NCBI GenBank assembly: GCA_012932295.1
Contig: JAAONU010000105.1
Coordinates: 62,001-126,000 of the forward strand
Reading direction: 5' to 3'
DNA length: 64,000 bases
Source: Cyclina sinensis
Lineage: Eukaryota > Mollusca > Bivalvia > Venerida > Veneridae
Below the pieces are notes generated by a model that saw only the letters and a list, made by a program, of their open reading frames with translations, was not told where the DNA came from and searched no databases. A program made the translations under genes and the position numbers. Shown piece by piece: positions 33,476-45,297 of the stretch (positions within the stretch are counted from its first letter, which is position 1; each line of letters begins with the position of its first letter).

Positions 33476-34290
33476 AAGTGGCATATGTGAATTGCTTGCA
33501 TGTGACTGGCTATGGTATACTTTAGAGTCATAAATTGCTTTTGAATTATTTACCATTTCAAAAGAGATCATCCACTTATGTTTTGTCAGTTCAATTAAAA
33601 CTGTTTTAAAGTCTTAATGTATATTGCTGAATTCAACAGAGCTGATGTTCCAAATTTTAACTTCTAAAGCAGTAAAATTAAGCTGAAATATGGATAACGG
33701 ATTACTGTTAAACATTCCATTTCACAGTTATGACAACCTGTGATAAAATTCATACCTCAGTTAGGAGTTTGACCCTTGAGAACAGTGAAAGGGGGTAAAT
33801 TAACAAGTTGGGACCATAAAAACACATTGAGCCACAGAATAATTTCAGTGTTGTGGCATTTGAGCCATGTTTATTATTTCAGTATACAAATAAAGGAGAA
33901 AAAAATCAGGTCCAAGTGTCATCTTCGAGCCATCAAGGAAATCAAATGAAGTGAGTTGGAGCCACCCAAAAAAATGTTAGACTGACCTTAAAAGTCCTTG
34001 AATTTGTTCAGAAATGTTACTGCAGTGGTGGCCTTTTATGGAATACCTGGAAGTCATGTTGGTTCATTAAAGAAAAAGTTTTCACTAACTGACTGTATGG
34101 AAACCAGTTTGAAAATTTTCTCATAAGAAACCTCTGGCCAAGTTTCAAAGTTATTTCTTGGAAATATTCATTTTGTGGACCTTTATCATACTTGTTTGAG
34201 TTTAAAGTTGGTTAAGAGAATTTTTTGACATACTGATCTTTGCTCTATTTTTGGAAGTTACATCATGGAAAAATTGAACAATTAATCTAC
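33476..34290. other. AT-rich non-coding sequence
   Basis: No feature is supported apart from a solitary cap at its right edge (34291-34340). Confidence 0.4.
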
Positions 34291-34340
34291 AATAGTTCTC
34301 AGGGGAGCAATAAAAGGCCATCATGGCCCTCCTGATAGAC
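34291..34340 (+). repeat. Solitary terminal cap
   Basis: CTCAGGGGAGCAATAAAAGG is followed by CCATCATGGCCCTCCTG, the cap seen at the end of several satellite-bearing elements. The body upstream is not recognisable. Confidence 0.45.
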
Positions 34341-34396
34341 AAAAAATTCCTATATTTATGACAGTTAAATTTTATTTCATAGTGCCAACCTAGAAA

Positions 34397-34828
34397 AAGT
34401 TACTAGCGCTTGCAAAACTGATAACAGTTTCATCGGTAAAAAGTGATGTTACGATGTTTATTTCAGTAGCTTAAACTGTCACTTTACTGATCATCCAATC
34501 ACATTGCAGCGAGGCAGTTTTCTTAGGTACACCTGTCAATAAAACTGCTTCCTGCAATCCACCTGCAGCCAGAAAAAATGTGCCTGGGCGGTGCCAAAGT
34601 TGCTGTGTAGTAATTGTTGATGCGTTGCTGCCGGAAATCTTCACTCGATTTTTTTTTTCCTAACCGCTTTTCCATTTTGTACACAGAATGACACTTTTGA
34701 CAGGTAAAAGGCGGAGTTTGAAAGAAACACATTGGGCGGCGTTTTAGTTGATTTTTGATAGGTGTACCGACGAGTCTAATTCTTCACCTAACAGTGTAAA
34801 CTCTAACCAGTTTTGCAAGAGGTAGTAC
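34397..34828. mobile_element. Nested foldback element, about 430 bp
   Basis: The outer arms carry CTTGCAAAACTG (34409-34420) and CAGTTTTGCAAG (34808-34819). An inner pair carries GGTACACCTGTCAATAAAAC (from about 34526) and the complement-related GATTTTTGATAGGTGTACC (to about 34768). GC and CpG content are higher than the flanks. The open frame on the minus strand at 34523-34732 lies within it, without recognised similarity. Confidence 0.55.
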
Positions 34829-36240
34829 ATTAATTGATTATGACAAAATGTTTCTGTATGATACGTATGATACATTCAAAATTTGCAAAAGTGCTAGTAT
34901 TTGGCTTGTTGATTGTTGGCTTTGTATTAACTTGGAAAAATTTAAATTTTCCAGACATTCAAATTTTCTTAAAAGATCAAGAAAAATAGAAAAGATGGAA
35001 TATTATGTTCAAACTGTTGTTTTGCACTTATCTTAGGTGGAGGGCTGGGTAAATTGCTTTAACTTCAAAAACATGAAAATAAGCCACACATACCTGTCAT
35101 AGCATGGAGCATGGGGGATAATTGACAGCTGGCATCCACATGATGGAATAGTACTTGTATTTTGATGCTAAAACTTAAAGGCACAAATATCAGGTGCAGT
35201 GTGACTGTAGTTGATTTATATAGAAAGGTACGGTGTTAAACAAATAAGTCTTCAGTACCTTTCATTGAAGATTTGTAACTGGGCATACTACTGTAATTCC
35301 TTTATTCTTTGTTTATTGTATAATGGCATTCTATATGCAGAATTATTCAGAGCAGTGGGTTAGATTTAAATGTTGCAAAATATTGTAAAATCATTAACAT
35401 TAAAGTGAGACTTAAATATTTCATGGATTTGTTTAGGGAATTGAACCTAAAATTTTAAGTCCCAAGACTGAATGATAACAGTGGTGCTGTTGCATTAGGT
35501 ATGTGCAAAAACTTATTCTACAATTTACAATCTGCTGAAGATTATACTATTTTGCATAAACCTTGAAATATATTGTCCATGCAATCAAAGAATTTCGCAG
35601 TATAAATGAAACACAAGTGTAGTTTCCATGCTTATATATGATACTATGTTACTCTTGACAGGTGTTTAATTATTTTTAGTGTCTGAAGTTATTCTTCTCA
35701 TATTTATGATATTTTCCTGACACTGACAAATTTTCTTCTGCCTGCTATCCACAGTATATACCACTTATTATTTTAGCTATGTTGTAACACCGACAATGCT
35801 GAGTTATAACTTCTTATTAAAACTTATGATGTAGTGAGCAAAAACTGAAACATCCAGCTTTATAAATCATTGATGTGTTCTATATTAGTAAATATTTATG
35901 AAGTGCATTTGGAATATTACACTTACTTTCAGAAATGGTTTTAAAATTAATGCATGTTTGAATGTGGAGAAGATATCTCAAACTCTTGAAGTCATCGAGT
36001 CATCAGTTACTGTATTGTAGTGTCATGAAAGTAATTAACTGAGTTAAGATTTTTTTCACCTCTGGAGTCATTAAGATTTAAGTGAGTACAACCTTACATA
36101 CTGGTCATAAGAGTAATTGATGTAATTGAGTTTTAAGTTATTATTGCTTATTATTAAAGTCTTGAAGTTTACCATAATGATGTTTAGGTACTATGTGAAG
36201 TCTGAACTTACTGCAGCTTTGCAAGATATAATTAACCTGT
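34829..36240. other. AT-rich non-coding sequence
   Basis: No feature is supported. Confidence 0.45.
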
Positions 36241-36242
36241 GT

Positions 36243-36420
36243 TCATGATCAAGTGGTTAGGGAAGCTGACTTCAAATCACTGATTGATGGTCATGGTTGA
36301 AGCCAAATTTACCAGTACCATTTATGTGAGAATGTTGTAGTTTCTATTGGAGAATTGGAGTCTGCTACTGTTGCTTCCTATGAAGATGGTTATGTAAACT
36401 GCTTGGCTACTCAGTATGTC
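36243..36420 (+). mobile_element. tRNA-derived SINE family member (plus)
   Basis: The A-box region ATCAAGTGGTTAGGGAAGCT and B-box region GGTCATGGTTGAAGCC are followed by ACCATTTATGTGAGAATGTT. It has the same organisation as 18172-18345 on the opposite strand. Confidence 0.55.
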
Positions 36421-36782
36421 TTAAACTGTTTGATATACATCTGCCCAAGGTTTATTAGAGACTGAGACTTTATCATCTTGCTGGCAAGTTCAGGTTCACT
36501 GAAAGAATGAATGAATGGTGTTTTATGGCCCGTCGACAACTATGGTCTTTTTGGGCACAAATAATATTGTATAAAAAAAGAACTAAGAAGTAACTATTTT
36601 GTTAAAAAGTTGCTATGATGTAAAGGTCAAAAGTTGTCGATAGGGTTCACTGGAAGAGTACACACAGTGCCTTTTTCGTTGGTCATTCGAAAGGCATTCT
36701 TTCTTGTATAACAGGGATTTTGTCCAGGCATATGCTGTCTGTGTGCTGTAGTGAAAAAGATTATTCGTTTTTTTGTGTGTTT

Positions 36783-36866
36783 TAGGTATGGATCAGGTGA
36801 TCTAGCATGAAGGTAATTGCTGTTCGAGGGAATGGGATTTTCCTGATCACCTAATGTCATACCATG
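36783..36866. repeat. Short inverted repeat
   Basis: TAGGTATGGATCAGGTGATC is followed about 40 bp later by the inverted-related GATCACCTAATGTCATACCA. It may be a very short foldback element or a cruciform-prone site. Confidence 0.5.
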
Positions 36867-36869
36867 AAT

Positions 36870-38683
36870 GATGCTTTTTGTATACAGTGTCTTGAATATC
36901 TTTTGTTTAGCATAAACATTTTCAGCTTAATTTCTTTCTGAATAGTGAGTGGTACAATCATTGATGTCACTATTGACTATAATCAGGGAGTTTTGTGACC
37001 TTTTACATTGGAGTGGGAGGACGTGAGCAGGGTAAAAATGTGTGATAGGTCAATCAAAATTTGTGACTTTAGTAAGTTTCCAGAGCTTGTTGTGTCTGTG
37101 TGCACCAGTGACTTAATTAAAGGAAAGGCCTGGAAAGATCTTCATTTTTTTTTTGTATTGTCTGAAGGTTCATAAAAATGTTAATGGCTGAAAATTCTGA
37201 AAGTTACAAAAAGATAAGAGGAAAGTGTCTGCTAGAAAATTATTATGTTTGGTGATGATTCATAAAGGGGTAAAGAGCTTAGAATGTAATTCTTTTGATC
37301 TTCTTTATTAGTTCAAGTCTTGGATATGAACAACTGTTCTTTTAGTGTCTCTTTGAGATAATCAGCAGCCTTTTGGCCATTAGTCTAACCTTTTGTATGA
37401 CTGTCATAAATTTCCTCACTGGCACCGTGTAACCTACATTATTTTGGAAATTTGTCAAGGAGTTCTTACATTCATTAACCAAAGGCGGACTACACACAGT
37501 GTTGGAATTTTGTGAAGCAAGTATGCAAAATACTAAATACCTTTGAAATGATGTACTATAGGATTGTGACCTACCTTCTTGCAAACTATTTTTACTGCAA
37601 GAAACTGATGTATATTTATGTAGACCTTGTCAGAACTCTGTAAGAACACTTAGTTTATGTAAAGAGACATGCTTCTTCAACTTAATGTTCTTAACAGATT
37701 GTATATTACTCAGTTTTCTTAGAATCCAGTAGAGATGAAAGATGGCAGATAATCTGTTACATTCTCAGGTAGGCTATGAGAAATTGCAGCTTACATTTAA
37801 TAAGAAAAACATTGCTTATTTTTTCCAGTGTTTTTTAAAGAGTCAAGGGTTTGTACTGGAAAAGTGCTAGTTTGGTATTTAAGACATAGTTTTAAGGTTT
37901 GTACTAGAAAAGTGATTTTTTTTTTCAGTTGAGGACAGTTTGTGCGCTTTGAAGTGAAAGACTGGGATATTTGTTTACAAGGTAAATCATTTGTTCCAAG
38001 ATATTTCTCTTGATGCCATGTGTTAGGAAGTGACCAGTAATAATGGAATGCAGTAAAAATAAAAGTCATTAAAACTTAATGTATGCTCATGAAAATACTT
38101 GCCTAATAGTTTGAAGAAGTAATGCACAGGTACTCCATTGCTGATTATTGTTCCAGACTTAAGGGTTACATAAAAATCCCATTAGTAAGGGAAATACCTA
38201 CACCTTTCAATTAGAGCTTTTCTAATTAATGTCAGTTTTTCTTGGCTTAACTTTATTGAATTTTAAGTAAATTGTACCTGTGATTAATTTGGAAACATCT
38301 GCAGTATATCAATGGTTTCAAATGTTTCCACTCAAATGGTTTCTGTAATTAATACAAAATAAATGCATGTCATGATCTTGAAGTCAGTAAGAAACAGCTG
38401 TTTCAGTAGATATTGTAGCCAGCTGGAATTTTTGAAATATGATTGATAATTGAATAATTTTAGATATTTACTTTTCCTGAACTTAACAGAGTCAAACAGT
38501 CTTTAATTAAGATGCAGAAAGTATTTACAGGGCTTGCTAGGCAAACCAACTGTAATAAAATGAATAATAATTATATAAAAAAAATCTGTATAATCACAAT
38601 TTTCATGCTACAGTTGTTCAGCTTAGCTCAGATAACTTGGGAACTTCTTCTGCTTATGTTCTGTGCTGGGATAATGATAATTT
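36870..38683. other. AT-rich non-coding sequence
   Basis: No gene is supported. A phrase GGTTTGTACTGGAAAAGTG is duplicated about 48 bp apart near 37846 and 37895. Confidence 0.4.
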
Positions 38684-39331
38684 TAGACTTTAAGACCCTG
38701 ACAGTGGGATACATAGCTTAGACTTAGAAGCCCTGACAGTATAATGTGTAGCTTAGACTCAGAAGCCCTGACAGTGGGATGCATAGCTTAGACTCAGAAG
38801 CCCTGACAGTAGGATAGCTTAGACTCAGAAGCCCTGACAGTAGGATGCATAGCTTAGACTCAGAAGCCCTGACAGTGGGATGCATAGCTTAGACTAAGGG
38901 GCCCTGACAGTAGGATGCATAGCTTAGACGCAGAAGCCCTGACAGTGGGGTGCATAGCTTAGACTAAGAGGCTCTGACAGTAGGATGCATAGCTTAGACT
39001 CAGAAGCCCTGACAGTGGGATGCATAGCTTAGACTAAGAGGCCTTGACAGTGAGATGCTTAGCCCAGACTTAGAAGCCCTGACATTTTGATGCCTAACTT
39101 AGAAGCCCTGACAGTGGGATGCATAGATTATACTTAGAGGCTGTTACAGTGGGATGCATAGCTTAGACAAAGAGGCTCTGGCAGTGGGATACATGTCTTA
39201 GACTTTGAAGCCCTGACAGTGGGATGCTTAGCTTAGACTTATAGGAAGTGGGATGCATACTTAAGATGGGAGTGACAGTGGGATGCATACTAGTGTCTTA
39301 GATTTATAGGCCCTGACAGTAGGATGCATAG
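38684..39331 (+). repeat. 35-bp minisatellite, about 18 copies
   Basis: The unit is CCCTGACAGTGGGATGCATA followed by GCTTAGACTCAGAAG. Copies at 38731, 38766 and 38801 are exactly 35 bp apart; one copy lacks GCAT, and the distal third is more degenerate. There are no spacers between copies. Confidence 0.9.
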
Positions 39332-39589
39332 TGAACCCATTGCTGAGTTACTATTTCTTTTCTTCACAGTGTTGTTTTAGTTCCTTGCAAGATTTCAACA
39401 TATTTCAGGGCTTTTTAAAGTCTGTGTTTGATTTTTTCAGAAGACAAAATAAGCTGATAACAAATCAATAAACTTATGATTAATTGCTAACTGGCCTTTA
39501 AGTTAAGCTATTAACTGGCTCCAATTGGGGTTTGGTACAAAAGAATAAAAGAAGCTAAAAGGAAGGAATGCTACCAGTTTCTTTTGTGA

Positions 39590-39862
39590 TTGAATTACAT
39601 AAATATATCAGTTTGTATATGTTTTTATAATCACCTGTTACATTATCTTGGTGGAGACATAAACCATGATCCCCTGAAGAGAACACTTCTTTGGTTTCTC
39701 ATTGAAACAGCAAATCACACTGGACTAGCAAAGGGGCTTGAATTGCTGGTCTTCTTTTGTGAAGAGACTGAACACAGCAAAACAGAGTTGGTAGCAGCTG
39801 TTGACAAAGAAATATATGATGTCAGTTGTTACTCTGTTTTGACTAGAAGCAAGATTCAGTAA
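39590..39862 (+). CDS. Unassigned protein-like open frame
   Basis: A 90-codon frame whose second half (from about 39650) is less AT-biased than its surroundings and reads like ordinary protein, for example HTGLAKGLELLVFFCEETEH and TELVAAVDKEIYD. It ends in TAA at 39860-39862. No upstream splice acceptor is obvious and no family is recognised. It could be a terminal exon, a transposon remnant, or chance; confidence is low because many frames of similar length exist in this AT-rich window. Confidence 0.2.
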   Translation: MNYINISVCICFYNHLLHYLGGDINHDPLKRTLLWFLIETANHTGLAKGLELLVFFCEETEHSKTELVAAVDKEIYDVSCYSVLTRSKIQ

Positions 39863-40106
39863 ACACCAAATGTACATGTTCTGATTCTAGGCCTTTTCCA
39901 AGGCTGTGTATGTGGTTTTGTTCAGCTCCAAGGTTGCTTTGACAAGTTTGGTATCCTGGTTATGTGGCTCATTATTATAAAGAATATGAATACAAATGGT
40001 AAAAGACATGATTAATTTGCATCAGTTGAAAGTAAATAATTTGTCACATATGTATCAACTGTAAAAATTATTACAATTATTAACTGTTTGGCAATATATT
40101 ACCAGC

Positions 40107-41276
40107 TTTTTGGCTCACCTGAGGAAATGCTCAGGGTGAGCTATTGTGATCACCCAGTGTCCGGCGTCCATCATCAACAGTTTACTTTAAATGACATCTC
40201 CTCCTAAACCACAAAGCTATTTTTAACCAAACTTTACAGAAATGTTCCTTATATTGCCCTTTCCTAAAATTGCTCAAACCGTTCCACTCCATTGCACATA
40301 AGGGCTGCAAAAGCTAAAAAAAGAAAAAAATTCAAACAACATCTCCTAAACAGCTGGGTGATTTTCCACCAAATTTTACAAAAATGTTCCATACATAGCC
40401 CTCTATTAAAATTGCTAAAACGGTTCTGCTCCATTGAACAAAATGGCTGCCAGAACTAAAAATAGATTTTCATCAATATCTGGCTTCAAATGACATCTCC
40501 TCCTAAACCACAAAGCTATTTTAAACCAAATTAGACAGAAATGTTCCTTATATTGCCCTTTTCTAAAATTGCTTAAACCGTTCCACTCCATTGCACATAA
40601 GGGCTGCAAAAGCTAAAAAAAGAAAAAAAGTCAAACAACATCTCCTAAACAGCTGGGTGATTTTCCACCAAATTTTACAAAAATGTTCCATACATAGCCC
40701 TCTATTAAAATTGCTAAAATGGTTCCACTCCATTGATCAAAATGGCTGCCAGAGCTAAAAATAGATTTTTGTCAATATTTTGCTTCAGATGACTTCTCCT
40801 CCAAAACCACTTGGCCATTTTAAACCAAATTTGACAGAAATGTTCCTTATAATGCCCTTTTCTAAAATTGCTCAAACCATTCTGCTCTATTGTACATAAG
40901 GGCTGCAAAAACTTAAGTAGAAAAGAAATCAAACAGCATTTCTTCCTCAATGGCATGGTAATTTTCCCTCAAATTTCATGGAAATGTTCCTTGAATACCC
41001 CTGCTTTTAAAATTTGCTTAAATGGTTCTGCTTCATTGAACAAAATGGCCACCGGAGCTAAAAATAGGTTTTCTTCAATATATGGCTTCAAATGACATCT
41101 CCTCACAAGCTGTTATCATGAAATTGCCTCTGCCTCATGGATTATTGTGTATAAAATATGAGATCTTTGAATATCTTCAGTTAGAAAATGTAATGTTGCA
41201 TCTAATGTTTGCTTAACGGTAGACCCTTAGGCAAAGAACCCAGGTGAGCAATCCAGGGCCATCATGGCCCTCTTGT
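40107..41276 (+). mobile_element. Satellite-bearing element with 303-bp dimer (plus copy)
   Basis: Starts TTTTTGGCTCACCTGAGG with hairpin partner CAGGGTGAGC, then GTGATCACCCAGTGTCCGG. Markers AAATGTTCCTTATATTGCCC at about 40240 and 40543 are 303 bp apart, and neighbouring dimers are nearly identical. The distal part is diverged (CAAATGACATCTCCTC, GTTTGCTTAACGGTAGACCC). It ends CAGGTGAGCAATCCAGGGCC and ATCATGGCCCTCTTGTT. This is the same family as 24073-25242 in the opposite orientation. Confidence 0.8.
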
Positions 41277-41299
41277 TTTGGGTTATCTTCTGGATGAAA

Positions 41300-41990
41300 T
41301 TGATACAGTTCATGGTTGTTATACAATGGCCAAATATGATAATTAATGGTTGTTACACAATGGTCAAACCATATAGTTCACTAAGTCAAACAAGAGAGTT
41401 CATGGTTGTTAGACAACAGTTAAACAGATTTCATGGTTGTTTAAGACAGTGAACAAACAAGATCATTCATGGTTTTTAGACAACAAACAGATTCCATGGT
41501 TGTTTAAGACTTTGATCAAACATGAAAGTTCATGGTTGTTAGAATGCTCAAACATGATAATTCAATAGTCAAATAAAATTCATGGTTGTTAGACAATAAT
41601 TAAACAGATTTCATGGTTATTAAAAAGTGGTCAACCATGATAGTTCATGGTTGTTAGACATTGTTAAACCAAGATGTAATATGCTTGTCAGACAATAGTC
41701 AACCATGATAGTCCATCATGTAAAATAAAAAACATTTCCATGGTTTAGGTTATTTGTGTGTTTGACCATGTTCATTAAGATATCACATAAAACAGCATGG
41801 TGTAAAACTAACATCAGATATGATAAACTATGGTTTTAGGCAATGGTCAACCCTGATGGTACATGTTGAAAAACCATGTACCATGGTTTTGGTAATTCAT
41901 GTTTTGGCCATAGTCAAATACCATGAAAAACACAATATGTAAAATTGTGAAGTATTGTCAGTCATCATAGAACATGGTTGTGAGACAATA
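41300..41990 (+). repeat. Degenerate array with TTCATGGTTGTTAGACAA core
   Basis: About 15 loosely spaced copies of TTCATGGTTGTTAGACAA..GTCAAAC..GATA, 25-45 bp apart. Copies beyond 41740 are strongly diverged (CCATGGTTT). Confidence 0.7.
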
Positions 41991-42004
41991 GACAATGACC
42001 TCCT

Positions 42005-42250
42005 CTCTCTATTTACTTGTAATGTCCTCTGTCCATTTACCTACCCATATCATTTACTTAAACATTATGACCTGAAGATCATCTCTGTGCATTTACTTAC
42101 CCATATCATTTACTTAAACATTATGACCTGAAGATCATCTCTGTCCATTTACTTACCCATATCATTTACTTAAACATTATGACCTGAAGATCATCTCTGT
42201 CCATTTACTTACCCATATCATTTACTTAAACATTATGACCTGAAGATCAT
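42005..42250 (+). repeat. 56-bp tandem minisatellite
   Basis: Copies anchored on AACATTATGACCTGAAGATC begin at 42061, 42117, 42173 and 42229, exactly 56 bp apart. The full copies are virtually identical (one G/C difference). The proximal copy (42005-42060) is diverged, which suggests recent expansion from one edge. Confidence 0.9.
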
Positions 42251-42381
42251 CTAAAACTTAATTGTCTAAACAGATTTTAAACAGTTTGCAATTAGCAAAC
42301 AAATAGACAGTTAAGAGGTGAAAGGTCACTCTTGCCGGTCTCCATATTCAGTCTTTCCAAAGATTAAACTTGACAGATATT

Positions 42382-43258
42382 TATGTCTCCCCCCAAAAAT
42401 GGGGGAGACATATTGTTTTTCCCCCCGGTTGTCCGTCCGTCCGTCCGTCCGTCTGTCTGTCCGTCACAAAATCGTGTCCGCTCTGTATCTTCCAAAGCCC
42501 TTGAAGGATTTTTATGAAACTTGGGTCAGATGTTCACCTCATCAAGGCGACGTGCAGAACCCACTTTGCGGGTGTGGTGTCTCAAGGTCAAAGTCACACT
42601 TGGAGGTTAAATGTCAAATGCCACAAAATCGTGTCCGCTCTGTATCTTCCAAAGCCCTTGAAGGATTTTTATAAAACTTGGGTCAGATGTTCACCTCATC
42701 AAGGCGACATGCAGAACCCACTTTGTGGGTGTGGTGTCTCAAGGTCAAGGTCACACTTGGAGGTTAAATGTCAAATGCCACAAAATCGTGTCTGCTCTGT
42801 ATCTTCAAAAGCCCTTAAAGGATTTTTATGAAACTTGGGTCAGATGTTCACCTCATCAAGGCGACATGCAGAACCCACTTTGCGGGTGTGGTGTCTCAAG
42901 GTCAAGGTCACACTTGGAGGTTAAATGTCCCGCTCTGTATCTTCCAAAGCCCTTGAAGGATTTTTATGAAACTTGGGTCAGATGTTCACCTCATCAAGGC
43001 AACATGCAGAACCCACTTTCGGGTGTGGTGTCTCAAGGTCAAGGTCACACTTGGAGGTTAAATGTCCCGCTCTGTATCTTCCAAAGCCCTTGAAGGATTT
43101 TTATGAAACTTGGGTCAGATGTTCACCTCATCAAGGCGACATGCAGAACCCACGTTGTGGGTATGGTGTCTCAAGGTCACATTTTGAGGTCAAATGTCAA
43201 ATTTTACAATCGTCTGACTCAGTACTACCTGCAGCAACTGGCTGTGGGGAGACATATG
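42382..43258 (+). mobile_element. Satellite-bearing element with (GTCC)n and 157/138-bp monomers
   Basis: Begins with an almost perfect hairpin, TATGTCTCCCCCC (42382-42394) against GGGGGAGACATA (42401-42412), followed by a GTCC/GTCT microsatellite (about 42430-42465). Five monomers follow, anchored on GGCGACATGCAGAACCC, with spacing 157, 157, 138 and 137 bp. The short form lacks about 19 bp (CAAATGCCACAAAATCGTG). Each monomer has AAGGTCAAGGTCACACTTGG. The end GGGGAGACATAT (to 43257) repeats half of the starting hairpin. Overlapping frames of 104-122 codons are repeat artefacts. Confidence 0.85.
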
Positions 43259-45297
43259 TTTTTGTTCAATCAAAAACCCATTTCTAGTCTACCAAGTTAT
43301 AAGGACAGAGACTAGATCTCAGATGAACTTAAGCATTATCCAAGCTTGACACAAGTTCATACAAGGGTTGAAATCTTGAGTTTCTCAAGGAGAGCGCTAT
43401 TGAAGTAGTGAGATACCCCACCCATATACCCCACCCATATCATAGTGAACTAAACTAATTACAGATTTTACTACTGACTGTGAAGTATAATCATATTAGA
43501 AAGGAAAATTAGTTATTTATATTTTTGAACCCTTGTTTTGAATACTTACAGGAACTCCTGTTTTACCAAATGCAAAAGTTGAGAAAGTGTGCATTGTGTT
43601 CTGGATTTATACAATAGCTAGATGTCTAAAATTGTTTTATGGATCATGACAAATATATATATACAGTTGTTGAACAAAGACAAGTCTTGTTCTGCTATAG
43701 AATGAGTAATATTGTAGCATAGTAGTGGTAATACACACAGTATGTTAAGATAATAAAATGAATACCGCCTGCAACTTCTTGCACAGTCTGGTGTAAAGAT
43801 ACGCTGGAATGTTGTAAAGATTTTCTAGTTTTTTGTCTTGTTATAGTGAAACATCCTCACAATATCATTACCTATAAATATAAGCATCATCTTGAAACAT
43901 GCTAGGTGTATAAAATGGAAGAACAATGAAATTGAGAAGACACATTGGGGAAATATATCATTATCAAGATACCCGAGTAATGATTATATAAAGCTAATTT
44001 TCTGTCTTTTTGTATAATTCTTTCTGTTATGCAGCTGAACAACTAATGGCCGGCCTGATTAAAGGCTTATAATTATGTTAATGATTACTTGAACTTCTAA
44101 CAGTAAAATAAAATCTCCAAGACCAGGTCAGACCAGGTACTGTTTTATTATCCTCAATGTATTTTTATTTGATTAATTTTCTGTTATTTATGTCTAAAGG
44201 TTATAGCTCCTTGCTGAGTCTTATCAGCCCCAGAGTGAAAATTTTAGAACTCATATACTGATATTTTTCTACACTGTGAATATACCTTTAAAAAATTATG
44301 TATTGTCTATACATGAATTTTGTGTAACCTCGTGTGTTTGTCTGTTTCTGTTTTTGCCTCTAGATTCTTTGAAAGGCCAACTGTCCTTGCTTATTGAAAT
44401 TTGGTGAGAATTCGCTGACATATTCAAGAAATACATAATAATGTAAAACATAAAACTAAGGTCCTGAGCCAAAGCATTATATATCTTAAAACATTTTACT
44501 CTTAAGATCTACTTAAGTTTGAGCAAATTCCTGTATGAGATTAGGGTTTTAGTATAAAACTGGAGCAGTATTTTTTTCAGAACTAGGTCAGTAGGTCAAA
44601 TGATAAGAATGTTCTGAAATGCAATTTCTGCTTATATCTTAAATTAATACAGCAGACAAAACTGACATATAATGAAAAAAAAAAAACTTTGTTAGGAAGG
44701 AGGTAGATTTTTGCATGAATGACAATAGAAGACTTTGTAAGATAATGTTGGTAATCAGGTGCATGCTTTTACCTGTTTGCTGCATTTTTTGTGCAACAGA
44801 TTACAACACTGATAGTTGTACTTTTTGTATCTTTCATCTATCTGCATACCACCATTAGTTTCTTATTTGAATGCACATGTGTGAAAATAGTTGTGTCTCT
44901 AGCCTGCCTTTCCTGGAAAATGTTTGACCTGAGGTGTTGATTGTTTGCCAGTGGACTTACATTGTGAGACTTCCTTGTCTGTTATCATAAAGATAAGGTC
45001 AGTGATTGGCCAGTGTTTCCAGGAACAAAAACAATCAAAGCCTGTTCTTATGTTTGTTCCTGCATTTATTGGCTGATAATCCAGACTTTATGGTACAATT
45101 AATTCCTCCAGGTAGCACTGGTCATCAGATAAATCACCGACCAATATATTACATTTATTACATTCTTGACCTTACTGCAGCTGTTAGAAAAATCTACCAT
45201 TGGTAGTCAATAAACCACTGGCATTTCTGTTTTTCTGTTGCTTTTAACTGAAATTGACATGATTTAAGTAATGTTATTACAGTCGAAATTTGCAGCA
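43259..45297. other. AT-rich non-coding sequence
   Basis: No feature is supported over two kilobases; probably intron or intergenic. Confidence 0.4.

Noticed and set aside
38684..39331. Possible CRISPR array
   Set aside because: The 35-bp repeats are directly contiguous with no unique spacers, and the context is eukaryotic.
24073..41276. Canonical Helitron assignment of cap-ended elements
   Set aside because: The palindrome near the end fits, but the terminal CTRR of classical Helitrons is not seen; only a Helentron/pearl-like relation is suggested.
42318..43315. Overlapping open frames of 70-122 codons as genes
   Set aside because: They exist because the 157-bp monomer shifts frame each copy without stops; the same peptide recurs in several frames.
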